Below the pieces are notes generated by a model. The model was not told the DNA's origin and searched no databases. It worked only from the letters and a program-made list of their open reading frames with translations. A DNA stretch of 64,000 nt from Sipunculus nudus. Taxonomy: Eukaryota > Annelida > Sipuncula > Golfingiida > Sipunculidae. The position numbers and the translations under genes are program-made. The stretch's first letter is position 1; each line of letters starts with the position of its first letter. The DNA lies in contig CM049321.1 of NCBI GenBank assembly GCA_026874595.1, positions 24,787,479 through 24,851,478 of the forward strand. Reading direction: 5' to 3'. Of this stretch, positions 21,180 to 33,723 are shown piece after piece.

Positions 21180-21524
21180 TTAGGCCAAAATAAAAAAAAG
21201 GTATGGTTCTCAGGCACTTTTTTTCAGAAATCAATGCGGGCGGGCGGTTTTTTATTTTTAATTTTTTGGTATGTTTCGATAAAAATGTCAAATGATAAGG
21301 GAAAAGCATGATAATAACAGATTTATTTTGCTAAACAAGTAAAATTACTACATAACAAAGGAAATTGTATGATTTTACCTTCTTGAAAGAAATGTCCGGG
21401 CGGCTGCAGCTCAAAATTGGTAAGTTTCTATTGAAAATCAAAATAAAAATTTTTGATGCGGGGGCTTAAAATTGATGCGGGCGGTGCCTGAGAACCATAC
21501 CTTTTATTTTTTTTTTTGGCCTTA
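21180..21524 (+). mobile_element. MITE family D, copy 2 (most complete)
   Basis: About 345 bp with inverted ends: TTAGGCC with an A-rich run, then GGTATGGTTCTCAGGCAC; on the right GTGCCTGAGAACCATACC, a T-rich run, then GGCCTTA. The inner part is AT-rich and non-coding. Three more copies or fragments lie in this window (14518, 60702, 63600), showing an active or recently active family. An open frame at its left end is a by-product. Confidence 0.88.
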
Positions 21525-22444
21525 ATGTTTATATTTTTAATATTAAACATTATAAGAAAAATTTTAGATATGTGTATCATCAGCAAAAACGGTTCTGGTT
21601 TGCTATGATATATAATTTCATGGATCTAATATTACTATTAAATGACTTGTGGGATTATTTTGCCGCCAGGGATGCCACCATTAACTTTTCATTAATTTCT
21701 CTTATAATCTTGAAAATATTGTAAATCGTCAAATATCAGGCAAGCATGGAGGATTACTCAGGCAGAGAAGAAAATATGCTTGAAGCGAACTGCCTACAGG
21801 CGAGTCTTGATGGCCTGGCTAATGACAGTACGTTGTAATCATATATGTTTATTTATGAACAAGTTAACAATTATTGGTCACGCTGTAGACGTATTTATGT
21901 GCGCAGCTGGTTCTGATTTAATTGAAATTCCTAGAATACGTGGCACTAATAAATGTACCTCATATTAAAAACTTTTGTCAACGTATAACCATATATGCTA
22001 AGTTTACACACAACCGGCAGTAACACGTGTAATCCGGCCAGCATTTAAAACCGCTCTTGCCACTCAGGTTGCAGTATTTTTCAACAAACTGACTTCACCG
22101 CGATACAGGAAGTTTTTATTAACGATTCCCAATCTGTCAGATAAATAAAACCACAGCGCTTTTCTTTTACAATATTTGTACAATAATATTTCAACTGAAG
22201 CAAGTACATTTTATGCCCCACATCTAATAAAGACAACCATGCTCACAGAACATGTGCGGTGCCGGTTTAGCCTCTTTAGCAAAGTATTAAATATTCTTAA
22301 TGGTATTAAAATTTAAATATATGAAAACGCAAGGCCACAGTATCAAAATAAATGGTTTTACGGCGCAATGTGGTAAGGAATTCACTGAGCGGACGATTTT
22401 GTTATATTTTTCTGGAAAATTCTGGTCGAGAGAATTTCGTACAA
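21525..22444. other. gene-free stretch
   Basis: AT-rich. Nothing recognised. Confidence 0.45.
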
Positions 22445-22935
22445 AATAGCCCTATTTACGCTAGGAAAATGTGGCGCGCGCTAGACCGGTCCAGAAAAAT
22501 GTGGAGCTGGCTACATTTTAACTTGCGTTCACACTGTGCCGGACCAAGTGACCATGTAGAGCGAGCTACCCTGTCAAGTTAGGCCGCATTGCACTTGGCC
22601 CGGCCTAGAATCTGCATTGCGTTTACACGCAGATAAATACTGCAATCTAGCGCATTGGATTCCCCCTTGCGCACATGGATAAATCCTAGTTACGTGACGG
22701 CGGAGTTTTGCTGGAGCGCCTTGTATAGGTAGCGCGCTCCACTTCTGTTTACACACGTTCGAAGCACAAATGTAGGCCGCGCCACGCGCGCTAGAATCTG
22801 TAACCGACTCAAACCGGTGGTCAGAATGTAGCGCGCTCGAGACCAAAAATCGTCGAAATCTGGCGCGTTTGGGGGACTTGGCGCGCGATAAACGATGTAG
22901 AGCGCTCCAGAAAAACGAGTGTGAATGGGGCTATT
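22445..22935. mobile_element. CpG-rich MITE-like element
   Basis: The left end AATAGCCCTATTTACGCTAG and the inverse of the right end, AATAGCCCCATTCACACTCG, form terminal inverted repeats that go on into TGGCGCGCGCTAG versus TGGAGCGCTCTA. The interior is full of GCGCGC-type words and much richer in CpG than the flanks. Open frames inside it on both strands are by-products of that composition. About 490 bp, no transposase. Confidence 0.65.
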
Positions 22936-24139
22936 CTCAACGTTTCAAGAAAAATACAAAATTTGTGCTTCAATTCTTTAAAAATGTATACATGCAAATT
23001 AACATATAGTGTATTTTCTGTTATATGTTACTTTATTAGAAGAGTAAAACAGCAACACCTTACAGCAGTTCATAAGAAAATCCTTGAAAAATGAGAACGG
23101 CAACTCCGTATTGAGATTATTTTGATTAAACCTAACTTTAAATATTACACTTATGTTTGATTTCTAAGACTGTATCGAAATATTATGCTAAGGAAGCGCT
23201 TCATCTTGTGCTATTGAAGATTACTTTTGTAAATAAAAAATGTTTAACGTTTGCAAAACCAAAATTACGGACCCAAGCCTAAGGAGAAAGGTGTTTTAGT
23301 AATGCTGCGCCAGGGCTGTCGAATAAATGTCCTTGCGGCATTAAAGAAACAAAAAAAGTGTCAAAAATTTACTTTAAACATATTTTTAAGCTCCACTTTG
23401 AACCTACACATTAGCTGCAATGCTTCATAGTTGTACGCAAGCGAATTTACATATTTTTAACGATTTTTACTTTTAACCTTTATCAGTCTTCTTAATTCTC
23501 AGTTGCATTATTCACTCTTTTCTATTCAAAAGATTTTTAATCCTTTAGTATTTTTTAATGTTAAACAGTTAATACTGCATAAGATTAAGTCACTGTATAA
23601 TTTGTATTTTAATAATCAGCTATACATGTTTTATGCTTACTATAATATGAGAAATGTACATTGTGAAGCACTTTTGAGCACTCTTTGGGTGAAAAGAGTG
23701 CTTCATATATATGGTTTAAAAATTATTATAATAAAAATAATTATTATTATTTTTATTGCCATAATTATTATTATTATAAACAGTTTAACAGAAATGGAAA
23801 TCCGAATACTTAAATATCAGCCATATACATTAATTTTTAGGAAACATCCGATTACTTAGTTTAGTTGATCGGCGTCGGATATCGTAATCGAGTCATGGCG
23901 TCGGCCAGTAGGGACATCTCATGTTGATTGGCCCGATGTTTCTTGCAAACGACCTCGGTTTTATTTTTTCTCCCCCGCGCGATCATCGCACCTAGAGAAA
24001 CTACAATGCTCCATGTCCGCCATTTTGCCGGATCACGTGATCAAAACGGAGATAACAAGATGACCTTTACATCCGACAAATGTTTCCTCTGTATTAATAC
24101 TATACTGACGCCGATTTTGTCTCCCGGTTTTGTCGATAA

Positions 24140-24164
24140 TTTATTTATTTATTTATTTATTTAT
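24140..24164. repeat. (TTTA)n microsatellite
   Basis: Six tandem TTTA units. Confidence 0.92.
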
Positions 24165-25563
24165 TACAACATTCAGGATAGTCTATGTAAAACCTATACA
24201 AAATGAAAGATTATACTTTAAAATTATTAGGTTAGCTTGTACATTTGGGTGAACTAAGAGTGATATGATAGCAACATACAAACAACTTTGCTCGAAAAAA
24301 TAACTCTGTAAAGTTCAAGAAGCTAAGATACCGGTGAAAAAAGTAAGGGGTATGAAGGAGATAATTTTTTTAGATGCTGCAAATTTGCGGCGCACTTTAT
24401 GTTAAGGGGAAGGGAATTCCAAAGGGCACTCTCTTCATAGAATGAAGCAGTCTTGAATTATTCAAAGCTTGGCTTTTGAAGGATACAGTTTTAGTTAACG
24501 TTTGAGCGTCTGCAATAATGGTGGGTGTCTTTGTCTATAGCAAAATTATTATACAGACACCAAGGGGCTAAACCATTTTTACATTTATAAGTCGTTGACA
24601 TATCAGATTATCCCAAACAAAACTCACTCTTATTCTCGTAGGACTAAGACGACGAAATATGCGTCGTGCTTTATATGACCCCCGTCATATTACAGATAAT
24701 TATCAGAGCCTCAATTCAAATGTTGTTTGAGTAAATATAATTTTTTGAAGTCACGATCCGAAAATTATTTGAATCAACGATGCGAATTCCAAGTCCAAGT
24801 CACAGTCCTAATATTATCCGATTTGAAATCCGAACATTTATACAAGAAACGACTCGAATAATATCCGAATTACGATCCGTACATTTATGCAAGTCACTGT
24901 GCTAATATGTTCCTCGTCGCAATTCAAATATCTATATTTGTTTTAGAATGTTATCCGAATTGTCGGAAAAGGCGCGTCCAGGTATCGTCGTTTATTATAC
25001 CTAAAATATCGTTTCCCTGGACGTATCGGTAACCAGGCAAACGAATATTTTTACATTTTTTCAAGTCACTTTAAGTCATAAATTCTCTGGCTATATGCCC
25101 ATAGTCCCGGATGGCGAGACAACTAAATTAATGTTAGCATTGTCGTGTCCGTGAGGTATGGGAGTCAGACATTGCTCTTTTTATCATTTGATACAGGTCA
25201 TCCTAGAAAGCTCCTGGACCATTTTTCAGTGTCAAACCCAAGGAATGGTTTGGAAACATCAAGACAGCTGATATATCACGCGTTTATATACCGTGGCTTA
25301 TAAATGTTATATAGAATAATGACATGTTTCTTTTTATATATTTATTTATTTTTCGTTTTGTTTTCATACTTTTTTGAGATTTTCATTTCATATATGTCTA
25401 CAGTATATATGCGCTCATGTAATTCCAGATAAAGAATGATTTAAAAAAAAAAGTTCCTTGTTATATCCTGCCTTGAAACAAAATAACATTTTATTTTTAA
25501 TTCATATGAGTTCAAAAATGTTACATTATTCAGTTCAATAGTAAGTATTTCGGCTATTTTATC

Positions 25564-25612
25564 TTTTTTTTTTTTTTTTTTTTTTTTTATTTTTCTTTTT
25601 TTTTTTTTTTAC
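25564..25612. repeat. poly(T) tract
   Basis: Nearly pure T with two interruptions. Could be the A-rich tail of a minus-strand retroelement, but no body was recognised. Confidence 0.85.
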
Positions 25613-26496
25613 TGTTTTAACAAATAACTAGAAATCGTCATGTGAATGCAAACCTCCGCAATTCACTTATTCTGCCCATATTCCTAAGTTCAATCGTGCA
25701 CAAGTGACCCTACATTTGTGACCATTCCTTGATCACGTTCCTGAAAACAGATCATGTGCCGGATCCACACAAATTATAATCAACTCCTCATTGGCCCTTT
25801 TCCAAAATGGCCTGAAAATTTCATGGGATTCCGTTCAGGATTGCATGAGTTATGTTGTGAAAAATTACACACACAAATACATGAACGTGAACTTGTCGCT
25901 AACGAACACAATTGTCCTGGCGAACGCAATAAATGTAATAATTGATATTGAGCTATTCTTAGCGCCGAGTAAATGCAAATAATGTTTGAGTGGGTTCTTG
26001 ATGAATTTAGTGACAAAAATAAGTTATTGAGTTTTGAACAGCTGTTTTAATATTCATGTTTAAAAGTGAGAGAAGCATGGCGTGGTAGATGAGCAGAAAA
26101 TAAAAAAAGTCATAGTATATTGTTATTACACTTAACATGATTGTGCAAGGTTTTAGATTTCAGAAGTGTTTGTTTTCGTTTTGTTCTTAATAAGGAATAA
26201 TAATGAATTTATTCTCTTTAGTGAATTGGATTTTCCAAAAACTGAATGAGCCTTTAAAAACTTCTAATAACAGCATTTTATTTTTTCGCCTGACTTAAAC
26301 AGCAATTTCTGAGAAACTTAAACACAAACAGCTTTAATCGTGTTTATTTAAAACTTGTATACCCAATAAAATCTCGGTTTTAATAGTTAATACCCCAAAT
26401 ATAAAAGTGTTTGGGTTTACCTTTATTTAACATGGTGCTCAGAGGTACTCTGTTTCTGTTTCAGGTATGCTGAAATAAATTACCTGTGAGTCAAAT

Positions 26497-26729
26497 ATAT
26501 GAAACGCTCGGCTCTCTCCGCTGGCGACCCGGGTTTGATCCCCGGAGTTGCCATGAAAGTGGGTTGTATTGACCCAACAAATATTGGTGGTTTTCTCCGG
26601 GTTCTTGGGTTTACTCCACCCTTACCGACTACCGAGCGTCAGCATCCGAGCCATGGAGGGTGCCATGTATTAGTTATTGTAACTAGTTGTACAATCCATG
26701 TAAAATATATAAAGTTTAAGTATAAATAT

Positions 26730-26735
<6 letters not shown>
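26497..26735 (+). mobile_element. tRNA-derived SINE, family B, copy 2
   Basis: Begins inside the tRNA-like head (AAACGCTCGGCT), with B box GGGTTTGATCC, then GTTGCCATGAAAGTGGGTTG, GGTGGTTTTCTCCGGGTTCT, CTTACCGACTACCGAGCGTC, ATCCGAGCCATGGAGGGTGC and tail TGTACAATCCATGTAAAATA. The A box is missing, so this copy is 5'-truncated relative to 12346-12606. It runs directly into a (TA)n array. Confidence 0.83.

Positions 26736-26785
<50 letters not shown>
26732..26785. repeat. (TA)n microsatellite at SINE 3' end
   Basis: TA run with one TACATA interruption, directly after the SINE tail. Confidence 0.95.
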
Positions 26786-26792
<7 letters not shown>

Positions 26793-27406
26793 TGAAACCA
26801 TAACTTCCCGTAAAACTTTGTATAAATACTTAATAATACTTTATATTATATTAAGGAAAACTAACGCTATGCTTACATATGGTCATGAGATCGTTTTGAG
26901 AACAGAAAACGACTTAAAGAGGTATGATATAAATTTAAAACAACTTTGGGGTGATTTTAAATGAAGAGGTCGCAGATTGATTCTACCGTGAGTTAATGTG
27001 ATACTCACAAAATACATCATTGACTGCTTTTGTAATTATTATGTAAAAAGATCCGTTGATGCTATTATATCAATAACATTTTAACCCATTTCAAATGTCT
27101 GTTCACCCATCAGGTTATAAAGAAGTTAAACACACGTGCATTTGGTTTCCATCCAATTTTATCAAGCGTAAGATAATCTAAAAAATAAAAAGGTTACCCA
27201 GGTCACATTTACATACACTAGCGTGTCAGGTGATTGATATTTACGTACGGCTGGCAGAGGAATGGCTGATAGACGTATGCACATGCGCATGAACGTGCAA
27301 ACTTTCACACCAGTCGGCGTCAACGTCGATTTCACACCGGTGAAGTATCAGTAATTTTTAAATTAATAAGAATAAAAATTAATTAATCTAATTAATTTAT
27401 GTCAGT

Positions 27407-27409
<3 letters not shown>

Positions 27410-27450
<41 letters not shown>

Positions 27451-27460
27451 TATATATATA
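27410..27460. repeat. (TA)n microsatellite
   Basis: Long TA run with one AAA interruption, abutting a TA-inserted MITE. Confidence 0.95.
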
Positions 27461-27588
27461 TAGGAACCTTTCTGAAAGACCACCTATCCATTGAGACCAA
27501 CATCCTTGAGTGAACAGAATGTTGAATGTTCATAACTGATCTGTGGCTAGGCCCACTGGTGGTCATATCACACAGGTTTTACTCTATA
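27461..27588. mobile_element. short TA-flanked MITE (Tc1/mariner-like ends)
   Basis: The left end TAGGAACCTTTCTGAAAGAC with CACC, and the inverse right end TAGAGTAAAACCTGTGTGAT followed by ATGACCACC, form imperfect inverted repeats flanked by TA. About 128 bp. Inserted at the edge of a TA array. Confidence 0.55.
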
Positions 27589-27671
27589 TAAGTATGATAT
27601 ATCGCACTGAAGTCGCACTGAAAATCTCGACGCTTACGGCTTAAAGGTACATTGTCACTTGAATTAAGCAG

Positions 27672-27672
<1 letters not shown>

Positions 27673-27708
<36 letters not shown>
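27673..27708. repeat. (TA)n microsatellite
   Basis: TA run of about 18 units. Confidence 0.95.
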
Positions 27709-27711
<3 letters not shown>

Positions 27712-28142
27712 TTTGTAAAAGATTGATATGCGAGAAAGTTCTATTATGTTATATCTCCCTGCATGCTTGTTGAACTTCTGCCTGCATTCAAGCGGGCCTC
27801 CCAAGAATTATCTGACCGACAACCGTATCGTGCGAAGGACAGGACATGACAGCGGGTAACATAGAGATGGGATTTAGACTTTGGTTTGTACATTATTATG
27901 ATTACTTTGTGATAATTATAAGGCTAGATTATTCTACCGGATTCCGGATGAATGACCATTGTAGGGCGTTTACTCACGGCTTCATAGATTAACGATCATA
28001 ATCCTTTTTCTATTGAGGCTTCGAGGCCTGCCTTTATAATATTCGGAATGGCGTTGGTATGACACATGGGCTCAACCCAGTGAAGCCTGGAGGTATATGT
28101 AAAAGAAATGACAATAATTTCCTTTTCAAGTCAGAGGCTGGG

Positions 28143-28414
28143 GTAAAGCTGCGTGTCAACTTCTGATAAGGATGCGGACGCGTTTTAAATCGCGAATATG
28201 GAATAAAGAAGTGTGTCCTCTTATGCGGTGCGGAGGGCGTGTGGAGTGCAGAAATGGAAACGTACCATTTTGTAGAGATAAAAGAAAGTGGAAGACCTAA
28301 AAACGCACTGACAATCGTAACTAATGAACACTCACACACAAAATATCCGCATACGTATCCGCACAACATACGCACCGCACACTCGCCGCATCCGTACAAG
28401 TGGGCACGCGGCTT
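28143..28414. mobile_element. MITE-like element with GC-rich ends
   Basis: Left end TAAAGCTGCGTGTCAACTTC, then GGATGCGGACG; inverse of the right end TAAGCCGCGTGCCCACTTGT, then CGGATGCGGCG. The subterminal CCGCAT/GCGGTGCGGA words repeat in both orientations. About 270 bp. The overlapping open frames on both strands are explained by this and carry no domain. Confidence 0.6.
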
Positions 28415-31039
28415 AAGTGTTTCCAATACTGTGTTACCACTATTAATCACTTATTCTCCTTACACATTAAAGCTTATAAATTCATGAGCAATCTGTTTTA
28501 TCAATGCTTAATCTTTAAGCAAACTTCCACTGTCATTGGGAAAATAAAGAAGAGATCATGATGTGGTTATTCATAATCATATTGCATTAAATTCCCAAAG
28601 TCCCAGTCCCAGGCCAGCCAGTTGCTTCAATCGGAAACACTATTGTTACTGGTTTTGAACATACTTGTCTGCCTTCAGTTGTCAGCCCACTTTCGTGGCT
28701 CTACTTGACTGGCTTTCCTTTTTAAAATACTCGATAAAAACAAGACGTAGTCGAGCAATAGTCGCCAGCATCCCCCATGGTAGTCATTGTGGCATAAAAA
28801 AATACAATTCTAACCTGCCCAATGCATGATAATAATGACCAAGTCTGAAGTTCGTGACTGCAGGTATCTCAGAGGAAATCGAGAGACAAACAAATTTAAT
28901 AACTAGACATTTCTGGTATAAAAAAGTGACCTACTTAGAAATATTCTAGCAAAATCTCGCTTAATCTCGTTTGACGCCTTACGTAACGAGACTTGATGAG
29001 ATTGCAAATGTTGCAAGTTTGTCAAATGCTTCACAATGCTGACAACTAGATGTCTTGAGCATAAATAATGACCGAATGATAAATGTTGTAGCGAAATCTC
29101 GCTCATTCTCGTTTTACGGCAAACGTTAAGAGAATTGACGTGACAAACTATATTGCCGAGATGGCACCGTCGCCGGACTATAGTTTTGTTATCTGCTTAA
29201 ATTGTCTGAGGGATTATTCAGGAAACTAACAGAATTATGAATGTGGTATGAGTTTGGCGAACATAAATTTTATTATGCAATTAATCAAATACTTATATTA
29301 ATGTACATAATCAGTTTCTAATTTGCTGTTTGGAATAACCGTGCGGTCAACGAGAGTATTGCTTTTGGACCCACAGAAGGATTGTGTCTGTCATTATTTA
29401 TTAAAAAAAGAATTATCTTATATGCATCATTTATCTGAAACGATACATTCAGCAAAATAAAATACAACCGAAGCTATGAATGTTAAAGATACAATAAAAT
29501 AAACGAAGGGATATAACTGAACATCCGAGAAAATCGGTGGACTAATAATAATGTAGCATACAAACGCTGGCATATTTAGGGAATTACCGACGGAATACAT
29601 CTCCCGGGAAGGCGCCCGCGAAGGTGTAACGAGTTTTACTACTGCAGTTAGGCCGCTTCGGTTGAAAGGGCACCGCAAATCATTACAGTTTGATGGAGTG
29701 TTCTCTGACCCACAAGGACATAGGGGGCCTTTTTATATCAGACCCCTACGTCCCGAGGGAGAAATAAACCCCCTCACTCACATGAAATCCTAATTTCAAA
29801 CTCAAATAGTGATACGCGGACTCAAGCGTTTTCCACCGCTATTGTGCGAGTTACGTGGACGGGGCACCCCGGGGCATGCATTGTAGTTTCGTATGTGACG
29901 TAAACTAGATGTAATGTACTCGTGAGCGGCAGTAACACGCACGAGAAACGACGTGAGCTTATTATCAATAGCCATAATACACCTCGCTAGCAAGGCTCTT
30001 ACGGCCTCTACTATAAACTTAATGAATTGTCTGTTTGAAGCTCGCGGCGTTGGTGTCCTCTAGCTAGCCCCTATGAGACTCATACACCTGTCAACGTCAG
30101 TATTAACGGTGTTTACGCGTTCTTTTTTGGCAGCTGTCCTGCGATTTACTTCTATAAAAATCAAGTCAGAACTTTATCAAACAAAACCCTCAACAACATG
30201 ATCTAATTTGAGGCGATTTTTTCGACACAGTTTTCATTAATATCTCACATCTGTCGATTCAGTGTTGTATACATTTCTGAATGTAATTATTACGTCAAAA
30301 TGTAAATATAGATATGTTATGGCGTCTCCGCTATCTAATTCAAAGCTTAAAGTGAGGAAACAAGAGCTGTGAGACTCTCCAACATTTCAGCAAGTACGTC
30401 TGTCATTTTGCGTGTCGCAGATCATTAAATCCTAATCATATGCTAAACTTCACATAAAGCAGCGTATCAAGAATCCAGGGAAACCAGAACATGTCATGTT
30501 AATATGTAATGCTTTATTGTAAGTCAACATGAATCTAACAAGTCGCGTGCCGATGACCAAATCAGACGACAGGCGTGACGAAATGAATTCTGGGTGCTCA
30601 TGAATACGTACTTTATTCCAAATGAATATGTGAAGTATTTTCAAAAGGCGCTGACAGGTCATGAATATTGTAATTTATTAATAACGGAGCTGATTCACGT
30701 GACAACACGGAAATTCTGAACGGTCCCATGAAAGATTTTATTTGCGTTGTCTACTTTGCTTAAATTTATGATAATGGTACTGTCTCGGTGTATCAATTAA
30801 CAGCACACATTAATCATGTCTGCTCCACTTTAAGACGTTATAAAACATCTTATTTCCCGCCAATAATACTAAAAGAAAGCAGTATGCTAATCCAATTACC
30901 TTCAGTGTATTTGTTTGTGTGCCTGTTTATGAAATATAGGTCAAACCTTATAATTTATTCCAGAATGGAGTTACTTCGCTTATATAGTGGAAACCCTCCC
31001 TGCATAAAAATTGCTTATGTGGGGGTAAGACATAGACAT
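28415..31039. other. gene-free stretch with a GC-richer segment
   Basis: Mostly AT-rich. At 29055-29120 and 28930-29000 the words AAATCTCGCTTAATCTCGTTT and GAAATCTCGCTCATTCTCG hint at a decayed inverted or direct repeat. About 29570-30060 is GC-richer without splice-supported coding. Nothing firm. Confidence 0.35.
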
Positions 31040-31935
31040 CTGACATCGATATCAGATTACCCCCCCCCCCCCCCGGGTTGCCTGAACCTGATTTCAGGTT
31101 AACACCCCCCCCCCCCCCCACACACACTTACTGTTCAGATTACTCCCTCGCTGATCAAGCTTATATGATTATTTTTTTCTGTAAGTAGGAGCTCACCGCT
31201 CCAGATATATTTATTAACATGATCCTCAGTTGACTGGTGATATAGTTGTCAGCTCAGTCGGGCTGTACATGTGTCTCTCTGTCCATAACCACTTCATTAC
31301 ACGAATTATCTCTGAAACATTACCGACATCCCATTTTAATTAACTTGGCATGTGTATCTTGATCCATGATTTCTTAAGATCGAATTATACCGGTTTTTTT
31401 TTTAATTTTGTCCTTCCAAAGATTTTAATCGTTTCGAAATTAACACCAAAATAAATTTTCTAACATTTTTTTCCATGTAAAAAAAACTAATGTCTGACCT
31501 CAAAGACCTCGCTAATTAAACCAGCCGGGAAGATAGTTGCAGTATGCTTGTCCGTTTCCGTATTTCGTGATCAAAAAAGACAACATTTAAATTATGGATG
31601 TAATTATCATAACAGTTAATGTGCAAGACTGCATGTTTCATTTATAGTTGGTGTTTTTATAATCTAACCGGAGAGAGAATGTTTTGTACCTGTTGTACTG
31701 CAGGGATAATGACAATTTAATAATAACCATCATCATCGGTAATTTTACTATTTTTATTATTATAAATAGTAGTAGAAGTAGTGGTTGTTGTTTTTTTTGT
31801 CAGGTTACTTAAGTTAATGTATAAGATAAGTATATAAATAACCATAAGTAAACATTTTTTTTGTTGGGGGGGGGGGCGGTAATCTGAAATGGGAGGGGGT
31901 AATCTAAAAGGGGGGTAATCTGAAATCGCTACACC
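31040..31935 (-). mobile_element. repeat element E, copy 2
   Basis: Inverse of 15001-15785. Its minus-strand start GGTGTAGCGATTTCAGATTA matches GGTGTGGCGATTTCAGATTA, and the unique middle (TCTCTCCGGTTAGATTATAA, CTTGCACATTAACTGT) and the end (G tract, GGGTGTTAACCTG) follow in the same order. Here the right end continues to a further TATCAGATTACCCC copy, giving a fuller set of terminal inverted repeats than copy 1. Confidence 0.7.
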
Positions 31936-33495
31936 GGCTCGAACCCCATCGGTGCCTCAATAACATAATTATGAAATCTCGTTAGAACCTTAGAGATTCG
32001 CTCTAATCTCTTAACGACAGGCCATGACACCTGGATTATTCCTAACCCCCTGCATACAAAACATAAAATCCAGAAGGTTTAATAATAACATATCATCATT
32101 ATTGTATGAATATTTTTTCATTCTCATAGACAATGCAACCAACAGGCCATGGACCTACCCTTTATAAAAAAAATGCTTACTATAGTATCCCTGGATAAAG
32201 ACCCAACCAGTCAAACTTTAAAATGTTATATTAAACCATGGTTGGAAGTTTTTGCCATTGCCATTTCTACCATGGTTTCTGTCCGGCAGTTGCTTTTCTA
32301 CCCTTGTAATAACAGAAGTATCCTGAGTAATGTGACATAACCTACAAAAACAACACATCCAATTTAAATATCAAATACACTGTCAAATGAAGTATTAGAC
32401 ATTGGCAATTAAAATCAGATGCCTGTACCTGTTTAATCTTCCATGCATGTAAGTGTAATGACATTCAGGTAAACAGAACACGTGTACCATGACCAATGAC
32501 CAGTATGAGCGTAATTCACCCTAATAATACCTAATTATACTTATTCATTCACTTGTGGACTGCTAATGTTTCAGTGTTGTTGAAGAAAGGAGCCTTTATG
32601 TGAATTTTTTTATTTGCATTTATTCATGTGATATTTTAATATTATTAAAGTACGGTATTTCAGTATTCAGTAACAGCAAGGCACGTTTTAGTGAACTAAA
32701 ACTAAACCAGATGGCTTTATCTCAAAACCTAACTGTCAAGTTTCTTACTAACTTGAAACTGAAATTATGAATTTTGAATCAATAAAAAAGTTAAATTTCA
32801 GGATTGCTTAGTAAGAGTAATATTAAATGACTCAAATGATTATTCCTTATACGAAACCCCCGAAACCGCGGTCATCGCGCTCATTCCATCTGAGTAATAG
32901 CACTTGGGATGCATTTTGAAGAGTACGGTTGCATCAACACACTAAAATATGGTCCACAAATTACAGAAACAAAGCTTAACAAAACCAGAGAGAAGATACA
33001 GTGAACAGAACTACAACAACAATACCAGGATGTCAATATCCCAGATGAAAGTTAAAGATACCTGTCCTGGATATTATCCGGGTATATCAGCAAAACTCAA
33101 GAATGTAGCCTGATAGACGCTAAATGTCTCATGCTAACATAAATGCTGCTTCTCAGTTTTCTGGAAGGAAAAAGACCACCGCAGGCGTGAAAAATCCGTA
33201 CGTCCTAAGTCTGCTGACCTATGACCTCATTAAATATGTGCGGATTTCGCCGGGAATCAAAATCGGATGGAACACATTATTAACGAATATTTAGGGTGAA
33301 TTAAATGAAAAACCATTAAAGTACTGGTAAGTAATCGGGACTACAAAAAAGATTAACGGACGGACGCACAACGGGCGCTGTCAAAAACACAATAGGACAA
33401 GTCAATGGTACGAGCATATAAAAATACGAGCAAATAAACAGGGTAGAAACAGTTGACTGTTCCTGCTTGCCATCAGGCAGGAAAACATTATTTAC
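31936..33495. other. gene-free stretch, possible intron of minus-strand exon
   Basis: AT-rich. If the exon at 33496-33723 is real, this is its first intron; no downstream exon was recognised. Confidence 0.35.
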
Positions 33496-33723
33496 CTGAC
33501 TACTGTTGTGTCGATAAATATCTAGACCAATAGCTTCCCCAGTGCTCCGACGGCTGGCATGAGGCTGCCGGTCGCTGTCACAGCGCGACGCAGTGCTGAA
33601 CGAAATGATATTCGCTCCTGATGTATGGGAAGATAGGCCGCCGTTTGCTTGGGATGTACATCTTCCGTATCCCGCAACCTTCTGAAGAAGGGGCTTAAAT
33701 ATCATATATTTCAGTGCTGCCAT
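33496..33723 (-). CDS. candidate first coding exon, mitochondrial-type N-terminus (unknown protein)
   Basis: Read on the minus strand, an ATG in fair context (G at -3, G at +4) opens 76 codons ending exactly at a canonical donor CAG|GTAAAT, phase 0. The segment is GC-richer than its surroundings, as exons are. The first 48 residues contain K5, K10, K15, R21 and R47, many Ser/Thr/Ala, and no Asp or Glu until D49. This is the make-up of a mitochondrial targeting presequence (MAALKYMIFKPLLQKVAGYG at the start). Beyond that, ASRRSTGEAIGLDIYRHN has no family I can name. The frame stays open past the donor into AT-rich DNA with a hydrophobic, chance-looking tail. Downstream exons would lie at lower coordinates and were not found. 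It could still be a fortuitous ORF. Confidence 0.35.

Larger units (their letters stand above)
22936..26496. other. gene-free stretch with low-complexity tracts
   Basis: Contains ATT/AAT-rich DNA near 23715-23780, a (TTTA)n run at 24140-24164, degenerate AAGTCC/GATCCG words at about 24740-24900, a T tract at 25564-25612 and a short segment at 25689-25750 repeated at 54452-54516. A GC-rich patch at about 23960-24050 (CCGCCATTTTGCCGGATCAC) has no coding signature. Confidence 0.4.

Noticed and set aside
28034-28450. 138-codon minus-strand open frame and an overlapping plus-strand frame
   Set aside because: Explained by a MITE-like element with GC-rich inverted ends (28143-28414). No domain recognised and both strands open.
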